From assembly GCF_026151205.1 (NCBI RefSeq), contig NC_087077.1, forward strand, positions 2,666,001 through 2,730,000: a stretch of DNA of 64,000 nt, written 5' to 3'. The notes under the pieces are model-generated. The model searched no databases, had not been told where the DNA came from, and saw only the letters and a program-made list of their open reading frames with translations. This document shows positions 1-11,323 of this stretch, one piece after another (positions within the stretch are counted from its first letter, which is position 1; each line of letters starts with the position of its first letter). The position numbers were made by a program, and so were the translations under genes. Source of the stretch: Bolinopsis microptera. Its lineage: Eukaryota > Ctenophora > Tentaculata > Lobata > Bolinopsidae.

Positions 1-1019
1 CGCGTGGCTGAGATAGTTGTAAATTTGTTTGTCACATAACAAGGCGATCACGCGTCATGTGTCATGCCTTATATCTGGAGTACCCATCTAGACTTGATAA
101 TATCAAATATGTCTCCTGATTTATCTTTTCTTATCGCGCGGCTCATCACTCTGATCATGTTATCTTCTCTCTACGGTCCGACTTCATATTGTGGTCCGAT
201 ATTATAACTTTTTCTGAGTCTGTAGATCATTAAATGAACTACCCTACTCAGTGAGATCATTATCATCTGTAGAATGTTTTAAAAATGCGCTAAAGACGTT
301 TTATTTCCACCTAGCTTTTGATAATATTTCTAATATTTGTCCATAAAGTCTGAATTGATATGAAAGTGCATAATTTTGGGAACTTCTTACAAATATTTGT
401 TCATAAAATGTGAACTGATAAAAAGTCCATAATCTTGGTATTTCATCACTAAGTCTCGCTTGAATGACTTAAATGTACATCTTTGTTGGGTATATTTTAA
501 TGTCGAAGCGTGTAATAAATGTTAGAATTTATTTATTTATTTATAAATTTGATTGGCACCCGTTGCCAAATCGTTTCATTTTCATCTTGAACATTTTAAA
601 GAATGCGCGATTATTCGTGCTAAATATTTACGATGTATGAGGCTAAAAGTCGCCCAAGTATTTCAAATCATATTAACACTCTGCAGAACTCCCAAAGCTA
701 GAGAGAGAGAGAGAGAGAGTTGACTGTTTTGTTTTATTTCATACACCCTAAACAATATAATATGAAAAGTAAATAAGGAGCCAATACGGTGAATACGCCC
801 TCTTCACCGTACCTGACCGTTAAGGTGGTTGCTAAACGAGTACCTGATGAAAAAGGTTCAAGTAATCCAATCAGTTCACAATGATGTGGAGATATTGTGG
901 CCTGGGTTGAGAGTCTTCTTTACTTGTGTGTGGTTCAGTAACAACACGGATTTCACTAATAATGGTTTACTTCCCCCTCGCTCACTACTGCTTGCCAAGC
1001 ACCTTACTCAATCTTTGAG
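1..1019. other. Intergenic, no gene seen
   Basis: AT-rich sequence without a convincing coding region. The only structure I see is a short (GA)n microsatellite at about 699-719. Small open frames here lack family resemblance. Confidence 0.5.
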
Positions 1020-4000
1020 GTGCTTCTCAAGGGTTCTCAATTAATCGCTTGTAATTTTCTTCCTTTGAAGTGTTATATATGGTCATTGCTTTACGAATTT
1101 ACGAGCACGGCAGCGCGTGCATCAGTGGAACCTGCATATTATTTTCAAAAAACTGCAATATCATTAAAGATTTTTCTTTCGACTTTTTTTGAGGAGTTAT
1201 TTATTTGGTCCTTGTTACTTCTTTTTCATTTCCTCTATCATCTCATCGAAGAGATTTGATCGCCTTTAAATCAGTCGGCTTCAACGCTTTACTTTGTGGT
1301 CAGTCAAGCTGAACCGCTGGTATTCAGAGAGATTGCGAAGGAATTCTCATAATCTCATGGCTATTGGCTAATGGCTTCTTTTAATACCCACAGAAGTTTC
1401 CTGATTATAATACTATACGGATAACCGGCCGTTCTTCAGTCGTAACCCACCTTGAGTATTTTCGTAGAAGTGGTCTCCAGATATCTACCTGCTACCACCT
1501 TACTTCCATTATTATACCACGTAGTACGTTTTTACTCTGACTTTAAAATATTTCTACTCATAGTCAGAGTCCGACCTAAGACCTAGGTGTCAATATTGCG
1601 GTATCAATTTAATAAAATAGTAAGATTCTTAGAGGGTCGGTTTACTCATTAGCGACTGTTAAAGATATTTTTTAGGACACCTGGTCTAAATAATATGTTG
1701 AAACAACCAGGCCAGTGGGCCAGATTTCTCAGGTGTTGACCTAAACCGTGACCTTTGAATATTTGAGCGTTCGGTATTAAATAAGATGACCTTCAACTTC
1801 GGTTTAAATGGCAGTTTTTGATTTAAACGTCTTAAAAGAATAAATTCAGTGGGTCAGCAACTCCAACACAGATATCACTGTCTCAATATTTCACTGTCGT
1901 ACCGGCTAACACCTACCCTGACCACACCTTATTCTTTGAGGGGGTTCTAGTATACAACATCTCGTGCTCTCAGCGCAGTTCTATTACAGTTTCACCCTTT
2001 TAGTGACCAGGTTTCTGGGGTGATACTATGGCGTATTGCATATATATAGGATATAATCTAATTCAGAGGACCATTTCATCTGTTAGCGGCTTTTAATGAT
2101 ACTGTTTAAAATACAGCTCATTTATAGACCCGAGTTGTCAGGACTTAAACTTAACCGTTAAGTGTTCGAGCATTGCATTTTGAGTGGGTTTGGTTTACGT
2201 TATCATGGTTTACGTTATCATGGTTGTTGGTGGTCGTCCCTGGTAGTTAGTCTTCGCACGTGTAGTTCTTCACACGTGCAGTTATATAAAACTCCTGCAC
2301 AGATTTTACTATTTCACTATCTCACTATTTCACTATTTGACTATCTCACTATCTCACTATCTCACTATCTCACTATCTCACTATCTCACTATCTCACTGT
2401 CTCACTATTATTTCATCTTAATGGTTAATAACATCTCTTGCCCAGCAGCTAACTTTATACTATCTCGGAGAGGCTTCTCAATTAATCACATGTAATGTTC
2501 TTGTTATGAAGTCGTATATTACGAGCTGATGATGATCACCGCTTGGCGGGAGAGCTACACAGTGCACATGTGTCTAATTTAACATTGCATCATTGGAACC
2601 CCATCTTATTTACAACTCTCTATCAAGCAATATTATTGAAGTTTTCAACTTACTTTTGTAATTATATTATTCAGCCGGTCACTCAAGCTGGCATTAGAAA
2701 GATCGAAACTTATATTGCAGCAGAAATTTGCATTTTCAGTACGTGTTTTTACTTTTTAGTTATTCACCTTAATGTCACTTTATTCATATCTCAAATTTGA
2801 TCATATTCGCCTCATCACTCATTTTTAACGTATTTCTTGGACAGTCATTCAAGCTGGGATAAGTACTCTACTATAGATTGCTTGTGAATTTACATTTTCA
2901 CTGGAGTTGTTATTAATGAATTTTCCAGATTATATAATACGGACTTTACTCTTCTGTTATTGGGACCACCTTGTGAATATTCTCAGAAGTGGTCACAATA
3001 TAAATAGAAAGTTATTTGTATTTAACTCATTTCATGTAGTATATTTTAACTGTAACTTTAAAATATTCCCACAGCTAGGAATCATGGTCTTGGTCACAAT
3101 ATTCTGGTATCGGTTTAATAAAATAAATATTATTATTAGTATCGTTTATCATTAAAATACCTGGTTTAGATATGTTGCGCTAACTGAAGCTTCTAGGTGT
3201 TCAGCTAAACCAGGACATGAATAATCGCATTTGTGCTATTGGGCTATTGATTGAAGTGGTCCTCAGTTTTTTAAGTGGCAGTAGCTAGTCTCTGACAGAT
3301 AGTCTTTAGTCTTGTGGTTCAGGGCAGTCCCTAGTCCCTGACAGATAGTCTTTAGTCTTGTGGTTCAGGGCAGTCCCTAGTCCCTGACAGATAATCTTTA
3401 GTCTTGTGATCAACTCCAAACAGATTTCACTGTCCGCCCTGACCTCATCTGACTTATTAACACCCTCTCGGAGAGGCTTCTCAATTAATCACATGTCATT
3501 TTCTTGTTATGAAGTCGTATATACGAGCTGATAGTTGTATGATCATTGCTTCACGGGCCGAGCGAACTGTGTCCGACTTATTATTGTATTATTTGAGCCT
3601 CCATCATATTTACAACTCTTCATGTTGCAATTTCATTGGATTTTTAAACTTCTTATTACTTTATTCATTATGTTATTCAGCCGGTCACCCAAGCTGGGAT
3701 TAGAATGATTAAAAGTTCAAACATATGTCGCAGCAGAAGTTCGCATTTTCAGCACGTCGTGTTCTACTCAATCACCTTATTGGGACACATCGTGTTTAAC
3801 TCCGCAGAAGTGGCCGCGGTAAAGCAATTTATTTCAAGTCAGGATTTCCCTGGGTCGAAGTAACATTTTCATAGTCTTTATTTCTATGCCGCGTTCGTTG
3901 GACGAGTAGGGTTTGTTCTTTCACCTTTGAAAATTCCCACTGATATAAATTAAGGTCTTCATCGCAATATTTTGGTGTCCCTCCCTAACAATAAAATGTC

Positions 4001-4130
4001 ATTCGTGAAAGACCATTTAACTTAGAAATAAAGTTTGAGACACCAAAATAATAATTATGTTGAACAAACGAGCGCTCTTAGGAGTTGCGCTAAATTTTAT
4101 CGTTAGACATCGCACTTTAGGCTGATTGGC
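1020..4130. repeat. Three diverged tandem copies of a ~1-1.4 kb noncoding unit
   Basis: Three blocks start near 1020, 2465 and 3470 with the shared landmark 'cttctcaattaatc' followed by a match to 'ttcttgttatgaagtcgtat'. Later shared landmarks recur in the same order: 'gtca(c/t)(t/c)caagctg' near 1299, 2674 and 3681, and 'caatatt(c/t)tggt' plus 'aataaaat' near 1590, 3094 and 3963. The copies are well diverged, so the duplication is old. Minisatellites sit inside: a 10-bp CTATCTCACT run (about 2309-2409) and a 46-bp unit repeated about three times (about 3286-3407). No coding function is visible. Confidence 0.6.
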
Positions 4131-4214
4131 GTTAGTTGTAATTATGAAACCGTAAAGAAACACAGTACACAACACACACAATACACAGATACACAGCTAC
4201 CCTCCTGGTCGCGT

Positions 4215-4455
4215 CAGTATACTTACCTCCCGTCAGTTTACTTACCTCCCGTCAGTATTCTTACCTCCCGTCAGTATTCTTACCTCCCGTCAGTATACTT
4301 ACCTCCCGTCAGTATTCTTACCTCCCGTCAGTATACTTACCTCCCGTCAGTATACTTACCTCCCGTCAGTATTCCTACCTCCCGTCAGTATACTTACCTC
4401 CAGTCAGTATACTTACCTCCCGTCAGTATACTTATCTCCCGTCAGTATACTTACT
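4215..4455. repeat. 19-bp minisatellite, ~13 copies
   Basis: Head-to-tail copies of CAGTATACTTACCTCCCGT with small variants (tattctt, tattcct). The copies are nearly uniform, so the array looks recent. Confidence 0.9.
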
Positions 4456-4756
4456 TAATACTTACAGCACTTATGTCTTAGACTTAGAGTAGGTTTGGCT
4501 AAACCAGACACCAGAGTCAATACACCAGATAATATGATAAAAGGTCCACCCTCGCAAGAATCCAGATCTTAACCGGCCAGATATATTTACACCATTCGCC
4601 CAGGTTCCCAAAGACTCGTATCCCGATCACCGTTGCCCTGTCAACCCTAGGACTCTACCTTGGAATACCGCTAGCAGTGGCGTGCTTCCCTCAAACCAGT
4701 ATCCTAGCTGTAGACAAGCTGGAGCCTACTTGTAACCCTACCGGGAGTTTTGTTTA

Positions 4757-4820
4757 TTACAACAAGGGTTTGTAACGCGTAACAAGGGTTTGTAACGCGT
4801 AACAAGGGTTTGTAACGCGA
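4757..4820. repeat. 20-bp tandem repeat, three copies
   Basis: Three copies of AACAAGGGTTTGTAACGCG(T/A), with a fourth degenerate 'agggtttgtaatg' near 4850. Confidence 0.8.
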
Positions 4821-4859
4821 TGATCTGAAACCCAATTGTAATTATAGCTAGGGTTTGTA

Positions 4860-6340
4860 ATGTTTGATCTTTAAAACTGTGTTTATGATAATACCGGAGG
4901 TGCTAGGGAGACACACATATATCACAGTTTCTACTGCAGCATGGACCTTTTAATTAACGATTGTTTTTAACATAATGGGAGGTATAGACTATACAAACAT
5001 TTTAACTTGCAGCTCATCTCTCAGCAAAGGGAAGTGTTAAGATATTCAGGGCACGTTTTGTACTGTCATTTTGGCTTTTGTTAGAATCTTCATTTCTATT
5101 GATATTTTGTTGAAGGAAAGGCTGAACTAAGGTGATTATGAATATAATTCTTGAAGAAGCATTCTATGCACGGATATTGGTGATAGCCCGTCCTCTACAA
5201 AATACTATAGCATGAAGCGGGGGTTTTGCTCGTTTTATGTTTAAGAATAGATACATTTACATAGTTTCCGGTTGTTATTTTCCAGACTGCACGTTATGGT
5301 CCTCACAGAGGTTTTATTGTCTGTATTAAACATAATTGTCTATTGATTTTTTGTGTCTAGTCTAATCGATTAAAATGATTTGATTCTGCGAAATAAATAT
5401 TGTGAATTTTTGCTTTTTTGATTTTCCAAATTACATTGTATCGGAGAATATAATGTTTTAGAAAAGTATACCTCGACTTTTATTTATACATTATGAAGAC
5501 TTAACGCAATTATTTCTAGATTCTTAGGTTTATATTATAGAGTGAATTAATTATATTTCTATATTTGATAGTACTAGTACTTAATAATCAAATATATCCT
5601 GACAAGATAGACATTGCTCTATTTAGATTTAATAATTGTATACGTTTTCTTGGGTTCTCTCTTTTTTTAAACTGCTTTTTCCGTTTTATAATTTCCTTAA
5701 GTTCAGACTCATCACGGTTTTGATGATGCACCATGTTTGTATAAAGTAAGTTTTAGTCAAGTAATTTTGATTTATTGTGACATATTATTTAGATGTTGTT
5801 CGATTGTAAATACTATAACATACATCCGATGCACGAAAAACTGCCCTGGAATTGTTATCTACGTACGCGTTTAAAAGTTATCACACTTTAAGTTGGTTGA
5901 TAAATTTGTTGGCGTTTCATCGTCAATGTTTTTACTTTTTGTAACTTTTAATAACCGCAATGAAGCGTTCATATCTCGAAATCTAGGGCCAGCATTTCGT
6001 GCGCCGGATGTACTGCTTGAATCAGTGTACTTGTAATTTCAATTATTAAGATTGGCTTCAAATTTATAATAAATTATGTTCAGTTTGTTGTTTCTATTGC
6101 TGTAAATCATATTGCTCGTTTGGCTTTATGCCAAGTCGGTCGATTAGACAAGAAGCAGATAAAAAGGTTAACCCAGGACTCAGGAATAAGACACGTAGTT
6201 AATAAGCAAACAACCAGTAACATCACGTTCTTAAAATGCTCATTTTACTTTATTCAGCAGCCATATGGTTACATTGTAACCGGCCAATAACAGGAGCTGA
6301 AGGTGCAATTATAAGAGGGCAGAGGTCAGAACTCTGATCA
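4860..6340. other. Intergenic, no gene seen
   Basis: AT-rich sequence without long open frames or recognisable exons on either strand. Confidence 0.5.
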
Positions 6341-6600
6341 CCTCCATTACACTGTATCACACTAATTACACTAATTACTCACTAATTACACTGTATCACA
6401 CTAATTACAATAATTACACAATAATTACACTGTATCACACTAATTACACTAATTACACAATAATTACACTGTATCACACTAATTGCACTAATTACACAAT
6501 AATTACACTGTATCACACTAATTGCACTAATTACACAATAATTACACTGTATCACACTAATTGCACTAATTACACAATAATTACACTGTATCACATTACC
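6341..6600. repeat. ~39-bp minisatellite
   Basis: Tandem units built on 'attacactgtatcacacta' plus 'attgcactaattacacaata', about six copies. The 73-residue open frame on the minus strand across it is repeat-driven and is not a gene. Confidence 0.85.
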
Positions 6601-7796
6601 CATCGCTTAACTCATCCAGCACAATCACTACTATACTAAATAATCAGCAGACTACAATAACTAATTAGTGCCTAGTACTACGTTCATCCTTTTAAATAAA
6701 ACATAACAATACCTCAAAATATTGAATAAATGTATGAAGAAGTGAAATGATATCACCACATCCTGTATTCTATTGTCAGACTACTGCTTGCTTCTATTAC
6801 TGTACAGGAAGTGTGAATAAAGTTAATGGTTTGGTTCTACTTCAGTTTGTGTTTCCTTTATTGTTCACGTTTATTTGAAGTATTAAGCTGCTTTGCGGGT
6901 TAGAAATTACTAATATAATTCCTCTTGTGGATTCCGCTGAATACGACGATTTTATTTAGTCCATAGATAAAGCTGGTTTCGTATAAATAGAATATTTTAA
7001 TCATTCTATTGAGAAGTTGGGTAGAATAATGATAGAAATCCCATAATATTTGGTCAGTATAGGTCATGGCTTGTACTTTCATCCAGCAATAAGCAACTAT
7101 GATAACTGCCGAGATAGATGAACAACAATTACTGTTATGCCAAAATATAGTAATTGCTGTTTTAATGGTTAATGGTTGCTGTTAATGGTTCATTCCACAA
7201 AATTGTCAACCAACCTTTATTTCGACGGACGAAGACGGACAAATAAAATTATTCCTTAATTCCTAAATTCGTGATAAAAATATCTTACATAGAGATTTCT
7301 GGTTTCATAGATTAAACACTAAACTGGGATAATTTAATGATTAGTGATTTATTATCATATCCTGCTTTGGCATAAGATGCATGATGATTGCTGAATCATC
7401 AAAATTAAGTGATCATTACGATTTGATATGTAGATTATAATACTCTTTACTCTTTAAAACCGCGGTTCTGCTTCAATGGTCCTATAACTTCGTGTTTGGC
7501 TTCTTTGCTCTTCTTTTACTTGCTCTGGATATTTTTAACTCCCGAAGTGTATATTAAGTACATGATTAGTTTCCTAGTAAATTAACCAATTTTGCCATTA
7601 AATAGTAAAAGTGTCATTATTAAAATAGACCAAACCGTTTCGTTTGAAATGAATTCATCATGCTTTTAATCTTGTCGCGTCGACGTACCTGCAAATTCTA
7701 CTTGAAATTCTCTGCTGTGTGCATGCAAAATGAGCGGTAGACAATTTTGATAGTGTACCAATCCAAATATTATGCAATTCTCTTGCAGGTAGTATA
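6601..7796. other. Intergenic, no gene seen
   Basis: No supported coding region, RNA gene or long repeat was found in this stretch. Confidence 0.45.
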
Positions 7797-7803
7797 AATG
7801 CAG

Positions 7804-7804
<1 letters not shown>

Positions 7805-7836
<32 letters not shown>

Positions 7837-8202
7837 AATGACTACTTTTGGGGACTTGGGGAATTACGTCAACGATTTTACCCCGAGTCCCCATGATTTT
7901 AGTCCCCATTAGTCCCCAAAAGTCTCCATTAGTCCCCATTTAGATGATTTTTAGTCCCCATTAGTCCCCAAAAGTCTCCATTAGTCCCCATTTAGATTTA
8001 TCCTACTCTTATCTTGGACAAAACATCTCGATCGTATCGTTATTAAACTAACTTGAAAACCATAAATAACTGTCAAAAATTCTGGGGACTTATGGGGACA
8101 AATGGTGAATTACGTCAACGAGTTGACCTCTAGTCCCCATGATTTTTAGTCCCCATTAGTCCCCAAAAGTCTCCATTGGTAGTCATTGGCCCCCCCCCCC
8201 CC
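7805..8202. mobile_element. Non-autonomous DNA element with poly-G/poly-C ends
   Basis: The element starts with 30 consecutive G and then CCAATGACTAC, and ends with GTAGTCATTGG and a poly-C run, so its ends are inverted repeats. It is flanked by the 8-bp direct repeat AATGCAGC (7797-7804 and 8203-8210), read as a target-site duplication. Inside are two direct copies of a ~110-bp block sharing 'gaattacgtcaacga' and many 'agtccccattagtcccca' motifs. An 8-bp duplication suits a hAT-type mechanism, but no transposase is encoded, so the class is inferred. Confidence 0.7.
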
Positions 8203-8210
8203 AATGCAGC

Positions 8211-9553
8211 AGAGTTCTCTACATAATCTTGATATCTAGGTTGTTACCCACCTCTTTATTAATCTCACGTATAACATCTAGACTCTAGAGTGGAAATAAA
8301 GCTTTCCTTGCACCATCCTCTAGATTTGATTTGAAACTTTCATCAAATACAAACGACAATAAGATTGAAACATAGCATAACTGTGAAATATATGCTTAGG
8401 CTGCTAAAATGATCAGGTCAATGGTTGGGAGCAAGGTATTGTAAAATCACTGCGCTCGATTTGGGAGTCCAGTATTCAGTAACATAGATCACTCCAGTAG
8501 CATACAGCTAATGACTCTAACTGGGGGCCATTTTAATATTGCATAGATCCGCTTTGTAATGTCAGTAACATTTACAAATGATTCCTTGGGGACTAGTCCG
8601 TAGAACCAGACAATTTTTACTCAAAATAAATTATTTTAGATATTAAAAATCGACACAAAATTAAATATCGTAATACGAATACGTAAAACAATATAATATA
8701 TGAATGAAATAGTCACAACTCACTTACACGACTCAGCTTGTAACTTTGTAAGTGAGTACTTGATTTCTGTTCCAATGACTAAGCGTTCAAATTCTATGAG
8801 ATTTTCGGAGTTCCGGAAAGTTGTTAAGGAAAGTTGTTAAGGAAATTATTCGAGCTCATCCATTCGTTTGGGTTACCTTCTGCCTGGTACCTAATGAACA
8901 GTGATTTTATGCTGTTCTTGTAAATCATTATTTTGTGCAACGATGCAGGCGATACATTACACCCTCATAATGCATCAGAGACTGCGGACGTTCCTATTTT
9001 ATTCCTAGCTTGTGTTTTGATACTCAGTTTGATTATCTTCATGTAACATAGTAAGATTATCCGAACTTGCAATAGAGAAGCCCCCTAAGAGCGCAATCTG
9101 TCCCATGACCTCTAATATGAGCTGCTCCGAAATTGTGGTCCGCCATTGTATCATTAGGTTTAAGTCTTGTGGTTTGGTCTGCTTTAATCTAGTAAGATAA
9201 GCATGCAGCTCTGCGTTGTTTTAATCTTCACTACGGTCATTGCTGCTGTAATCAACAGAATCATTTCTAGATTGTGCTTATATTAAAGCTTGACGTGGAA
9301 CATCTGTTCAACGTTGAGTTTTATTTTATAAATTTGTTCAAAATTACGTTAATTCAATAATTACACGTGCCATTTGCGTCAGATACTAATTTGCGGCTTT
9401 AAAACGTTTTATCGATATTCAATACATAGTATAATTGTATCCAAACATCCATCAAAGGATTAACTTAATACCTACGTTTAGGTTATTAAATGCTTTAAAT
9501 AACATCTCTATTATTTATAGTTTCTAGTAAACTAACCTCCAGTAAACCAGGAG
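8211..9553. other. Intergenic upstream of GPCR, no gene seen
   Basis: AT-rich flank of the GPCR at 9554. No exon, RNA gene or repeat array could be supported here. Confidence 0.45.
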
Positions 9554-10657
9554 ATGATTACTAACGAGACCAGCTCCGTGGAGCCCATCACCAACCCCCT
9601 CCTCGGTACTGTCACCCTGACTCTAGCCATCATAACCGTCATCGGTAACCTCATCACCGTCCTGGCAATCCTCAAGTCCCGGGCCAGGTCCCTGAAGAGG
9701 CCCCACATTACCCTCATCTGCTGCCTGTCCATTGTGGACTTCTTCATCGGTCTCTTCCACGTGCTGTTTGTAGCTATAGCCTGTTTCACTGGCAGATGGC
9801 TGGATATCACGGGTGATCTGGTTGAGAAATGGGATCATCAGATCCTAAATAACAGGACCTGGTGTAAAATATCCTCCTTCCTGGTACAGCCTCTCTTCAA
9901 GATGGCTATATCCACTGTAGCTGTGATAGGGATGGAGCGGATCCTGACAATGAGGTTCCCTTTGAAGAGTGAGACTCTGATCACTAACGTGCGGTGTATC
10001 TTCGTCCTGCTCCTAACCTGGGTTATTGTAGCTTGTCTCCTCGCTCAGGAGATCTTCTCTCAGCACGTCACCGTCTACATGATGCCTGCTTACCAGTGCA
10101 TTGCTAGCTACGGCTCTGCTAATGATGTTGAGTTCATCATCTGGACCAGCATGGCTGTTAACTCTGTCAGCTTCTTCATCATCATTGTTGCTAGTGTCTA
10201 CACCTTCTTCACTCTCCTCAAACTCCGCCGTAAAGCTCAAACTCAGATGGGGGAAGCGAAGGACGCGTCACAAACGAAGATGATCATGACAGCAACAATC
10301 CTGACTCTGATGTGTATTGACACGAGCACCTGGTTGCCCCAGTACGTTGCCACAACCCTGCGGTACCTCCTCCCCGACACCCCTCTCTACTACACCCTGG
10401 TGGAGTACAACCTCCGTACATCTGTCTGGTGGATCCAGTACCTCTCCCCTGCTCTCAACCCTGTTATTTACGCGCTCCGGCTCAAGGCAGTGCGCCGTGA
10501 GATTCTGGTGCAGACGAAAGCGTTCGCACAGCTGGTATATCCGGACTACAAGAGGAATAGTGTGAATGCAGTTGCAGTTCATGTTCCCATGCTGAACAGG
10601 ACCAGGGGTGATAGTTGCTGGAGTGAGGGAGGCCATGTTAAGTCTCCTGTAAAATAA
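9554..10657 (+). CDS. Class A (rhodopsin-like) GPCR, single exon
   Basis: A 367-residue seven-transmembrane receptor of the plasma membrane, expected to signal through G proteins; the ligand is unknown. The extracellular N-terminus has a glycosylation site (NETS, residue 4). TM1 carries Gly-Asn (31-32), TM2 has LSIVD with the conserved Asp (58-62), and a Cys at 104 before TM3 could pair with an ECL2 Cys (YQC). The DRY position reads MERI (127-130), with Arg retained. TM7 ends in LSPALNPVIY, a normal NPxxY. The start was chosen at the first ATG ahead of TM1. It is clearly more GC-rich than its flanks, consistent with an intact expressed gene. It lies upstream of, and converges on, the DNAJC22-like gene. 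Confidence 0.92.
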   Translation: MITNETSSVEPITNPLLGTVTLTLAIITVIGNLITVLAILKSRARSLKRPHITLICCLSIVDFFIGLFHVLFVAIACFTGRWLDITGDLVEKWDHQILNNRTWCKISSFLVQPLFKMAISTVAVIGMERILTMRFPLKSETLITNVRCIFVLLLTWVIVACLLAQEIFSQHVTVYMMPAYQCIASYGSANDVEFIIWTSMAVNSVSFFIIIVASVYTFFTLLKLRRKAQTQMGEAKDASQTKMIMTATILTLMCIDTSTWLPQYVATTLRYLLPDTPLYYTLVEYNLRTSVWWIQYLSPALNPVIYALRLKAVRREILVQTKAFAQLVYPDYKRNSVNAVAVHVPMLNRTRGDSCWSEGGHVKSPVK

Positions 10658-11323
10658 AGCTACTCTTCCTCTGATCTATAGATCTTACTGATGTGTTACA
10701 TTGACATACATTAACAGCTTCCTCGGCTGATACTGGAATGACTGCTGTTTTGGGAACCGAACTATCGAACTGTCACAACTAACTGTCACAACTGTCACAA
10801 TTGTACTAGTGACAGTGGTTTATGAGTATTGCTGCATGTTTCCACAATGAAATATTCAAATGCTACGATTTTATTTCGAAAGTCAGTTATTGTGCCATAT
10901 TCGCTTACCTATGATACCTGATGCGATGTTTAATGTTGTTGTGTTCTTAAGCAAAGCTGACAAAAAGGAGAGGTGAACTTGCTCCTAATGAAAGTAAGCT
11001 CTTATCCAATTTTATTGTTATTTAAATCTGTGTACTTTGATTTGTACGTATATTCGTCTCGAAACAGTTTCTTATCTGTTGAGTGTTAAGCAAAAAACTG
11101 ACTTTTTATTAACGTATCAGTTAATATTCAATATCAGAACTGAATCATGATACTATCGTAATTAAAGTATGAACAAAATAATTACACTTTATGTTTTGTG
11201 TACAAATCTGGTGTCGCAGTTACAATGAAGATGTCCCTGTAAACAACATATAATATATAATATAGTAATATAACCGACACCAGTACTATAATATCTTATA
11301 AAAGTCAAAAAAGTGTTCTGAAT
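10658..11323. other. Gap between convergent genes
   Basis: AT-rich sequence between the GPCR stop and the 3' end of the DNAJC22-like gene. It presumably holds both 3' UTRs; nothing else is visible. Confidence 0.4.

Noticed and set aside
7658-7939. Minus-strand frame with a polyproline run
   Set aside because: The prolines come from the poly-G end of the transposon-like element.
9532-10636. Several antisense and out-of-frame open frames over the GPCR at 9554
   Set aside because: They overlap an intact seven-transmembrane gene, have no family resemblance, and result from its higher GC content.
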